Positions 1 through 5,201 of a DNA stretch of 5,980 nt are shown piece by piece (positions within the stretch are counted from its first letter, which is position 1; every line of letters begins with the position of its first letter). A program made the position numbers and the translations under genes. Below the pieces are notes generated by a model, which saw only the letters and a list, made by a program, of their open reading frames with translations, was not told where the DNA came from and did no database searches. The stretch comes from Anaerolineaceae bacterium UBA5224 (lineage in GTDB: Bacteria > Chloroflexota > Anaerolineae > Anaerolineales > Anaerolineaceae). The DNA is taken from positions 38,829 through 44,808 of the forward strand of contig DHUW01000106.1 in NCBI GenBank assembly GCA_002409365.1. The letters run 5' to 3'.

Positions 1-1
1 G

Positions 2-520
2 GGAAGCGGTCTTTTTATGCGCGTAGCCAAGAATTGGGTGCAGGTTGGATTAGAGGGTTTGAGCGTCTTTGATGTTGCTATAAAGTCGGGCACAGATGAT
101 GTTTATGTCGTGGCGTGCGAAACAACTAATTCTTGCCAGGTATATCAATCTCAGGATGAAGGATGGCTATCGCTACAATCTGATTCATCAGACAGCAGTG
201 TAAACAGGCTTCTTTTCACACAAAAGGGACTGCTTGCTGCGACAGATAGTGGACTTTTTGTACTTGACCCTGAAGGTGAGCAATGGAAACTTTTGGCCGG
301 GGAAGGCAAAGAAGTGCTATCCATCACCTCTGATAATGGATGCGACCTGGCTGCAGCAGGTTTGGGTTTGGTGCTTTTCAGTCATGACTGTGCAGCCAGC
401 TGGCAGGAACTACCATTGGAAGATTGGCATTACCAAACTCTCAGTTTTTTGGGCAGTGATGCCAACCTGCTTTTGATCGGTTCGCAGGAGACCGGCGCAG
501 CAGTTCTTCCAATTAAATAG
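2..520 (+). CDS. Asp-box (BNR-like) beta-propeller protein, C-terminal part, 5' end outside window
   Basis: The reading frame is open from base 2 (G-S-G-L-F) through an internal ATG at 17 to TAG at 518-520, so the gene almost certainly starts upstream and the ATG at 17 is not its start. About 172 residues are visible. They show blade-like repeats: G-S-G-L-F recurs as D-S-G-L-F about 75 residues later, each followed by a hydrophobic-rich strand and a W-x-x-[LV] motif (NWVQV, QWKLL, SWQEL). Two segments, SQDEGW and SHDCAASW, look like degenerate Asp-boxes (S-x-D-x-G-x-[ST]-W), the turn found in sialidase, sortilin and YCF48-type propellers. Such propellers are usually protein-binding scaffolds or exported repair/assembly factors. 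The N-terminus, and so any signal peptide, is missing. No catalytic residue can be assigned. The fold call is reasonable; the function is unknown. Confidence 0.6.
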   Translation, partial: GSGLFMRVAKNWVQVGLEGLSVFDVAIKSGTDDVYVVACETTNSCQVYQSQDEGWLSLQSDSSDSSVNRLLFTQKGLLAATDSGLFVLDPEGEQWKLLAGEGKEVLSITSDNGCDLAAAGLGLVLFSHDCAASWQELPLEDWHYQTLSFLGSDANLLLIGSQETGAAVLPIK

Positions 521-546
521 TTTAAAGTTGGCAAAGCTTCTGTGTT

Positions 547-575
547 ATGGTTTTTATGTGATATAAAAACAGCAT
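547..575. promoter_or_regulatory. AT-rich stem-loop between the propeller gene and the phosphoesterase gene
   Basis: GTTTTTAT (550-557) is exactly complementary to ATAAAAAC (563-570) around a five-base loop. After a two-base bulge (571-572) the pairing extends with ATG (547-549) to CAT (573-575), giving about 11 pairs. The 3' arm ends just before the Shine-Dalgarno-like AGAAGG (581-586) of the next gene. No T-run follows on the plus strand, so a classical intrinsic terminator is not supported. It could be an operator, a weak attenuating hairpin in the leader, or chance in AT-rich DNA. Low certainty on function; the pairing itself is directly visible. Confidence 0.3.
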
Positions 576-590
576 GTATAAGAAGGTGCT

Positions 591-1949
591 ATGTTAATTG
601 TCATGTCTGATCTGCACTTCGCAGATACAAGCAGCTTCAATTTGAACGGTCGTCGGTATAACCATAACCTCCCGTCTGAAGTTTATACCTCTTTTTTCAA
701 TGAAATTGCAGAATTTATCCGAGAGAGCGAAATCGAATCGATCGACTTGGTGTTGGCTGGGGATATTTTTGAGATCACTCGTTCGGCCCTCTGGCTTGAT
801 GGTCCACTTCGCCCCTATCTGCATAATAACGAAGTAACTCCTGGCAGTCAGGCAGAAACTGAAGTACTGAGGGTGCTTGATGCCATCTGCAGCGACAGTC
901 GGGTCGATGCCAGCCTAAGTGTTTTTCGCGGACTAAGCGCTTTATATCAAAAACCGGTAAACATTCATTTTGTTCCAGGTAATCATGATCGCCTGACGAA
1001 TGCCAGCCAGGCAGTTCGACAGCGAGTTCAGAGTCTCTTAGGTTTGGAACCTGACAGCTCGGTTTTTGCAAACCAGCACGTCTACTTTGACGATGGGGAT
1101 CCACTGGTGCTTGTCCGCCATGGTCACGAATATGACCATGCTAACTTCAGTGCGGATTTAAGGACCTGGCCGAAGATCCCCACAGTCATTGATAAAAGCT
1201 ATTACGATGAACCGGTGCTGGGTGATATCGTTACCATTGAGATTGCCGCAAAATTACCACTGCTTTTCAAAGAATATTACGGCGCAGAATCCATTCTAGC
1301 AATGGATGAATTGCGCATACTCTATAAACGTTTGATCGATTTTGACAATCTTCGTCCGTCCAACGCTCTGATCAACTTCCTTTTCACAACACCCGGCATG
1401 AGCAAAAGAGAAGTATGGCGCTTTATCGAACCCGTGATGCTCAAATTGCTCGATGACCTGGCAATCAGCCCAGATATCGGTCCCAGCTTGATTAATTTCG
1501 GTCAACTCACTGGAGCTTCGGCTGCGACGCTGAGATCAGTTCTACGCACTCGTTTATGGCGACATGGATTGCCATTTTGGGCGATGAAAACCTTGTTGAA
1601 TCCGGTATTTAAAAAATCGAAAATCAGCAGCAACGTGGATGTGGTCATGCGTGAGGAAAGCATTATTGAAGACGGTTCTGCGATCAAATGCATCGTCGGT
1701 GGACATACACATAATGCAATGGTCGAATTATTGGAAGTGGAAAATGGTGTTGATAAGTACTATATCAACAGCGGCACCTTCCGAAATGTAATCACCTCCA
1801 CGCCAAGTATGGGCAATTTTGGCAGACTGCGTTCGAAAGCGCGGGTGATGATCTTCAAAAAGGACGAACGCAATCCGGAATATGATCGCCAGACCAGCTG
1901 GTCTTTCGATTTTACAAATCGCTTTGGTTATGGCACGACAACTGAATGA
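591..1949 (+). CDS. calcineurin-like metallophosphoesterase with large internal insert
   Basis: This is a complete 452-residue protein. The ATG at 591 has AGAAGG at 581-586 four bases upstream, and the stop is TGA. The dimetal phosphoesterase motifs appear in order: D7-x-H9 (SDLHF), G57-D58 (AGDIFE), G130-N131-H132-D133 (PGNHDR), H177/H179 (RHGHEYD) and G371-H372-x-H374 (GGHTHN). All expected metal and phosphate ligands of the calcineurin-like family are present, so it should be an active hydrolase of a phosphomonoester or diester. The substrate cannot be read from the sequence. There is no signal peptide or membrane segment, so it is probably cytoplasmic. About 190 residues lie between the fourth and fifth motifs, much more than in compact family members; that segment (about 186-360) looks largely helical. 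The N-terminal D-x-H layout resembles LpxH-like enzymes, but nothing here supports a lipid A role. It is separated by 70 bases from the upstream propeller gene, on the same strand. Confidence 0.85.
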   Translation: MLIVMSDLHFADTSSFNLNGRRYNHNLPSEVYTSFFNEIAEFIRESEIESIDLVLAGDIFEITRSALWLDGPLRPYLHNNEVTPGSQAETEVLRVLDAICSDSRVDASLSVFRGLSALYQKPVNIHFVPGNHDRLTNASQAVRQRVQSLLGLEPDSSVFANQHVYFDDGDPLVLVRHGHEYDHANFSADLRTWPKIPTVIDKSYYDEPVLGDIVTIEIAAKLPLLFKEYYGAESILAMDELRILYKRLIDFDNLRPSNALINFLFTTPGMSKREVWRFIEPVMLKLLDDLAISPDIGPSLINFGQLTGASAATLRSVLRTRLWRHGLPFWAMKTLLNPVFKKSKISSNVDVVMREESIIEDGSAIKCIVGGHTHNAMVELLEVENGVDKYYINSGTFRNVITSTPSMGNFGRLRSKARVMIFKKDERNPEYDRQTSWSFDFTNRFGYGTTTE

Positions 1950-1989
1950 GAACACCCGTTATCGCAATTTTTTTTGAACCAATTTCGTT

Positions 1990-2028
1990 GTAGTACTACT
2001 GAGCTTGCTTAGCTGCTTTCGCAATGAC
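1990..2028. repeat. possible degenerate dispersed repeat plus perfect palindrome in the convergent gap
   Basis: GTAGTACTAC at 1990-1999 is a perfect 10-base palindrome. Directly after it, 2001-2028 begins GAGCTTGCTT and ends TCGCAATGAC. This resembles the dispersed intergenic repeat seen in many bacterial genomes whose copies run from GAGATTGCTTCG to CTCGCAATGAC and fold through TTGC/GCAA arms (here 2005-2008 and 2021-2024). The match is imperfect and only one copy is in the window, so the assignment rests on pattern memory. The gap itself (1950-2033) lies between the ends of two convergent transcripts, a typical place for such repeats. Confidence 0.3.
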
Positions 2029-2033
2029 AGAAA

Positions 2034-2306
2034 CTAAATCAAATTCTTTGCCCGGTCGTAATCCTTCTTCTTTACATAAACTATGTATGTAATAGTTGGG
2101 CGTTGAGCGTTTTTATAGAGCGGCATGACGATAGTCTCGTAAGTCTTTGAATCGTAATGCCGACCGAATGGTCCACGAGGATTGTATGATTTGATCCGGT
2201 AAGGGATTTTGTTAGCCTTTAGGATTTCTTCGACCCGTTTTATTTCACCCGGGTCGAAGTCCGATATCAATTGTTTGAGGAAAGGGATAAACAGGGATGA
2301 ACTCAC
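2034..2306 (-). CDS. small DUF2007-like protein of unknown function, last gene of the redox operon
   Basis: This small protein has 90 residues from the GTG at 2306; a GTG at 2318 in the same frame would add four. I prefer 2306 because GAGGG (2312-2316) sits five bases before it, whereas the upstream GTG has only a poor, too-close GGAA. The stop is TAG. It has the pattern of small DUF2007 (putative signal-transducing) proteins: a helix with E-I-K-R-V-E-E-I-L-K followed by A-N-K-I-P-Y, a variable loop with R-G-P-F-G-R-H-Y, a strand T-Y-I-V-Y-V, and a final K-K-D-Y-D-R-A-K helix. There are no cysteines, so it is not itself a redox carrier. It starts about 28 bases after the stop of the polyferredoxin gene on the same strand, so it probably shares the transcript. 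A regulatory or binding role near the complex is possible but only inferred. Confidence 0.65.
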   Translation of the reverse strand: MSSSLFIPFLKQLISDFDPGEIKRVEEILKANKIPYRIKSYNPRGPFGRHYDSKTYETIVMPLYKNAQRPTITYIVYVKKKDYDRAKNLI

Positions 2307-2311
2307 CGTTG

Positions 2312-2316
2312 CCCTC
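2312..2316 (-). promoter_or_regulatory. Shine-Dalgarno site that favours the GTG start at 2306
   Basis: Read on the minus strand, GAGGG lies five bases before the GTG at 2306-2304 and inside the first codons of the longer frame that would begin at 2318. The longer start has no comparable site at a usual distance, so this motif decides in favour of the shorter protein. Confidence 0.45.
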
Positions 2317-2334
2317 ACTTCCGTGTTTACTAGT

Positions 2335-3318
2335 CTATTGCTCGATTTCCTTTTTCAAATATGCTTTTTTAACTATGTTTCCTCGAAGAGCTTCAATTAG
2401 ATCTGCGCGTCTTAATGCGCGTTTACGGTCGATCTCGACCGATTTTGCCTTATCATCCGATAGCTTACGCAGTGCTTCTATCCAGGCAGCACTGGAAACA
2501 TCGCTGTGTCTGATCCGCCAACGCTCAACCACGATCGGTAATGCTGGCTTATTGACCAAGCGCTTTTTGCTGCGGGTGTGGGTCATACCCTGGGATTCAA
2601 AAGTAAAAGTTTCTTCTTCGTACTCTGGTTTTACCGGGCAAACCTGCATGCAAGCGCCGCACTTAATGCAGTAATAATCTGCTAAAACCAGTTCACCTTC
2701 ATCGTTGACGTGTAAAGCACGAGTAGGGCAAATGTCAGCGCAAGCCAGGCAGCCTACAACACATTGTTCACGGTGTAATTCTACTGAGCCAACCCAGGGC
2801 TGACGCACTTCAAAGGCACCTTTGCTGGCGACTTCACATTGTCGGCAATGGATGCAGTCCTCAAAGACTACCCGCATCGTGTCGCGTTTTTCGTCATAAC
2901 TGATCACATTGGTCGGGCAGTTTTCGATAATGAAATCTTTCAACGAAAAGTCGAATTTTTCCCTGTGGAAGATGGTCTTGGCATCAAACTTTGGGAAAGC
3001 CTCATACTCGATTACCGGGTTTTCCGGTTTACCGTTGATGGTCAGTTCGATGGCATGGGTGGGGCAGGCTTCCACGCAGATACCGCAATTGATGCACTTG
3101 TTTTCATCTACATCGACAGATGCTTTTTGCAGGATATGCCCGTCTTCCAAAACAGCCGGCACATGGGTAAGTGCTTCCTTCGGGCAGATCGTCGGTCCAA
3201 TCTGACAGCCAACACACTTGTCCAGGTCCCATTTCATCCAGTAATTCCGGGTCATCATGTCCCGGTTAATTGTCATCAAATGTTCTGTTCGGGTCTTTTT
3301 TGGAGTTCCACGACTCAT
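2335..3318 (-). CDS. multi-cluster polyferredoxin with an embedded ETF-QO/FixX-like [4Fe-4S] segment
   Basis: This is a complete 327-residue iron-sulfur protein, starting at the ATG at 3318 with AGGAG (3324-3328) five bases upstream. The motifs are, in order: C35-x2-C38-x6-C45-P, where the expected third cysteine is G41; canonical C75-x2-C78-x2-C81-x3-C85-P; C134-P followed by C155-x2-C158-x2-C161 with no local fourth cysteine, laid out like the ferredoxin domain of ETF-quinone oxidoreductase and FixX; C186-x3-C190-x2-C193-x3-C197-P; and canonical C217-x2-C220-x2-C223-x3-C227-P. This implies up to five Fe-S clusters, the first probably unusual. Residues about 245-327 carry no cysteine and are basic and helical, perhaps for docking. 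There is no signal peptide, so it should be cytoplasmic. It begins eight bases after the stop of the flavoprotein gene, so it is likely an electron wire for the complex encoded upstream. I know no standard gene name for this architecture. Confidence 0.85.
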   Translation of the reverse strand: MSRGTPKKTRTEHLMTINRDMMTRNYWMKWDLDKCVGCQIGPTICPKEALTHVPAVLEDGHILQKASVDVDENKCINCGICVEACPTHAIELTINGKPENPVIEYEAFPKFDAKTIFHREKFDFSLKDFIIENCPTNVISYDEKRDTMRVVFEDCIHCRQCEVASKGAFEVRQPWVGSVELHREQCVVGCLACADICPTRALHVNDEGELVLADYYCIKCGACMQVCPVKPEYEEETFTFESQGMTHTRSKKRLVNKPALPIVVERWRIRHSDVSSAAWIEALRKLSDDKAKSVEIDRKRALRRADLIEALRGNIVKKAYLKKEIEQ

Positions 3319-3323
3319 AAATG

Positions 3324-3328
3324 CTCCT
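3324..3328 (-). promoter_or_regulatory. Shine-Dalgarno site overlapping the upstream stop codon
   Basis: On the minus strand TAGGAG contains both the TAG stop of the flavoprotein gene (3327-3329) and the AGGAG site of the polyferredoxin, five bases before its ATG at 3318. This places terminating ribosomes on the next initiation region and implies coupled, near-equal synthesis of the two proteins. Confidence 0.6.
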
Positions 3329-4184
3329 AAAGGTCAGCCGGAAGGGCGTTGAGTTCAGCCAACGAGAAAACCGGTCCGTCTTTGCAAATGTATTGGGGTC
3401 CCAGGTTGCAGCGTCCGCATTTGCCAACACCGCATTTCATGCGTTTCTCCAGGGAGGTAAAAATATTCTCAGGAGAAAAGCCGAGATCAACCAGTGCAGG
3501 CAGGGTAAATTTGGTCATGATGGGTGGACCGCATACGATTGCGACTGCATTTTCCGGCGAGGGGGCTACCTGTTTGACCACATCAGGTACATAACCAACA
3601 TGGTATTGCCAATTGTCTTCCGGAATGTCGATTGCCTGGTGGATTTCCATGTCCTCATCTTCATGCCAGGCGGCAATATCGTGCTTGTACATGCATAAAC
3701 CGGAAGTACGCGTGCCATAGATCAGGGTCAGTTTGCCGTAATCATCCCGGTGGGATTCATGATGGACATGTTTGGTCAGCGCATAAAGGGTTGAGAAAGC
3801 ACAACCACCGCCAATGATGACCAGGTTTTTGCCCTTCCAGTCGTTAAGTGGAAAACCGTTGCCCTTGGGTCCGCGCATACCGACGGGATCGCCGGCATTC
3901 AATTTATGTAAAGCAGCAGTAACGCTGCCCACATTTTGAGCGGTGAAGCGAACAAAATCGCCTTCCCAGGCTGCATTGGCAACCCCCAAGGCAGATTCGC
4001 CCTTTCCAGGAACCGAAAGCAAACAGAATTGACCAGGGTTGAAGGCTTCGAAAAATGCCTGGCTATCCTCGGCATGGTCGAAACTTAATTCGAGCGTTTT
4101 CAAAGAACGATCTGGCGATTCGTAATAGGCATGCAAGACATGCATGGGGATTGGTGTATAGAGGCTGTGTCCGTTAGGCTGCAT
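3327..4184 (-). CDS. FAD/NAD(P)-binding oxidoreductase subunit, FlxA/HydG/AsrB-like, with C-terminal [2Fe-2S] site
   Basis: This is a complete 285-residue protein. The ATG at 4184 has GAGGTG (4189-4194) just upstream and overlaps the end of the preceding gene by 11 bases. Residues about 13-105 form the FAD domain, with P50-G-Q-F, G60-K-G-E and R104-G-P-K-G-N-G-F-P. Residues about 118-245 form the NAD(P) domain, with G125-G-G-C, Y156-G-T-R and C218-G-P-P. The tail carries C251-x4-C256-x2-C259-x7-C267, the [2Fe-2S] site shared by sulfhydrogenase gamma, anaerobic sulfite reductase B and dihydroorotate dehydrogenase electron-transfer subunits. In these families the subunit exchanges a hydride with NAD(P)H and passes single electrons to Fe-S partners. 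Next to an FlxB-like gene and with no sulfite reductase C gene in view, an FlxA-type role feeding an Hdr complex is the best inference. It is oddly divergent after the glycine loop (CAFSTL instead of the usual G-L-A-P-L), so cofactor preference is uncertain. Confidence 0.88.
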   Translation of the reverse strand: MQPNGHSLYTPIPMHVLHAYYESPDRSLKTLELSFDHAEDSQAFFEAFNPGQFCLLSVPGKGESALGVANAAWEGDFVRFTAQNVGSVTAALHKLNAGDPVGMRGPKGNGFPLNDWKGKNLVIIGGGCAFSTLYALTKHVHHESHRDDYGKLTLIYGTRTSGLCMYKHDIAAWHEDEDMEIHQAIDIPEDNWQYHVGYVPDVVKQVAPSPENAVAIVCGPPIMTKFTLPALVDLGFSPENIFTSLEKRMKCGVGKCGRCNLGPQYICKDGPVFSLAELNALPADL

Positions 4185-5196
4185 GGCTCACCTCAAAGGG
4201 AAGAGTTTGGGCTTGTCGGAGCATGGCACGAATATCCAGACCGACCGGGCAATAACGCACGCAGCGACCACAACCAGTACAACCAATCTGGTTGACCTGG
4301 TCGAGCCAGTAAACATATTTGTGACTAAGGCGCTGGCGGGTGCGCTCTACGCGGGATGGTCGCGGGTTGTGCCCGGATGCTTCCAGCGAGTAAGTGCGGA
4401 ACATACAGGAATCCCAGTTGCGAACACGCTCACGGCGTTGAGTTTCATCGACGATGTCAAAACAGAAACAGGTGGGGCAAAGGAATGTGCAAACTCCACA
4501 ACCAAGGCAGCTCTGTGAGACGGTATCCCAATAATCACTTTTGAAGTTTTGCTCCAGTTTTCCCTTGAGATTTTCGGTCTCAAAGGCAACTGGCATTTGG
4601 TCGTGAGCGCTGCGTTGGATATCGAGTGCTTGATTGTAAATTTCTTCTGATGCAACTGGAAGACCCAGGAAACATCCTTCTCCGGCTTCAGAGAAGGTTT
4701 CCACCAGGTAGGTCTCGCCCAGATCTGTCAACATTGCATCCAGGTCAGCCCTGTCGAAAGGTCCATAGCCTACCGTTGTGCAAAACCCGGTTTGGCAGGG
4801 TTCGTGGCAGCCGAGCCCGATGGTGATCGTCTTTTCGCGTCTCTCCGACCAGAGCGGGTCGATGTTGTCTTCCTGGATGAAACTGGTATCCAGCAGCTGC
4901 ACAGCTTGGGCATCGCAGGGGCGAATACCAAAAACGATACGAGATTGGATTTCATGTTTGGCATCTTCATAACCACCGAAACGCGTAAACTTCACCAAGG
5001 CTTCATTCATCGGCAGAAAAAGTGCCTTGGGTGGGATGCGCGTATTGTGTGGATCACCATCTACCAGTACACTCGTCTCAGTGAGTGGCATAAAATGCGA
5101 GAAATTCTCCATCTTTTGGGGGAGATAAACGTCATAATCCTGCCGCCAGGATTGCAGCAGATCTTGCAGAGTATGTTTTTCGAGGATATGGTTCAT
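4174..5196 (-). CDS. 4Fe-4S electron-transfer subunit, FlxB/HydB/AsrA-like
   Basis: This protein has 340 residues from the ATG at 5196. A GTG at 5205 would add three residues and overlap the upstream stop as GTGA, but GGGGAG (5207-5212) is only one base from that GTG and ten from the ATG, so I prefer the ATG. The N-terminal half has the family signature G-I-R-P-C94-D and a cysteine-rich C130-x3-C134-x4-C139 segment. The C-terminal half has two [4Fe-4S] motifs: C230-x2-C233-x2-C236-x3-C240-P, extended by C243 and C245, and C306-x2-C309-x2-C312-x3-C316-P. Between them, W-D-S-C, R-x-Y-S and a basic H-K-Y-V-Y-W stretch match sulfhydrogenase beta and anaerobic sulfite reductase A. Such subunits relay electrons between the flavin/[2Fe-2S] subunit and the catalytic partner. 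It overlaps the flavoprotein gene by 11 bases, supporting a fixed complex. No hydrogenase or sulfite reductase catalytic gene is visible. Confidence 0.88.
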   Translation of the reverse strand: MNHILEKHTLQDLLQSWRQDYDVYLPQKMENFSHFMPLTETSVLVDGDPHNTRIPPKALFLPMNEALVKFTRFGGYEDAKHEIQSRIVFGIRPCDAQAVQLLDTSFIQEDNIDPLWSERREKTITIGLGCHEPCQTGFCTTVGYGPFDRADLDAMLTDLGETYLVETFSEAGEGCFLGLPVASEEIYNQALDIQRSAHDQMPVAFETENLKGKLEQNFKSDYWDTVSQSCLGCGVCTFLCPTCFCFDIVDETQRRERVRNWDSCMFRTYSLEASGHNPRPSRVERTRQRLSHKYVYWLDQVNQIGCTGCGRCVRYCPVGLDIRAMLRQAQTLPFEVSHAA

Positions 5197-5201
5197 AACT
5201 C

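Noticed and set aside
17..19. ATG at 17 as the start of the beta-propeller gene
   Set aside because: The frame is open to the left edge and the codons before it (G-S-G-L-F) repeat a blade motif seen later in the protein, so the gene starts outside the window.
528..567. Sigma-70-type promoter (TTGGCA at 528 with TATAAA at 562)
   Set aside because: The spacing is far from the usual 16-18 bases and no other pair fits; AT-rich DNA gives such matches by chance.
775..1104. A 109-codon open frame on the minus strand
   Set aside because: It is antisense to the phosphoesterase, whose metal motifs are in the plus-strand frame; no independent support.
1950..1976. Intrinsic terminator after the phosphoesterase (T8 run at 1968-1975)
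   Set aside because: I found no convincing GC-rich stem directly before the T-run; only a two-pair CG/CG loop. The T-run alone is not enough.
3181..3216. Frameshift or sequencing error explaining the missing cysteine in the first polyferredoxin motif
   Set aside because: Residues on both sides stay in a normal ferredoxin pattern (W-D-L-D-K-C before, I-C-P-K-E-A-L after), so a frame change would need two compensating errors. A single substitution cannot be excluded.
2839..3330. A 163-codon open frame on the plus strand
   Set aside because: It is antisense to the polyferredoxin and shows no domain or ribosome site; the minus-strand frame explains the codons.
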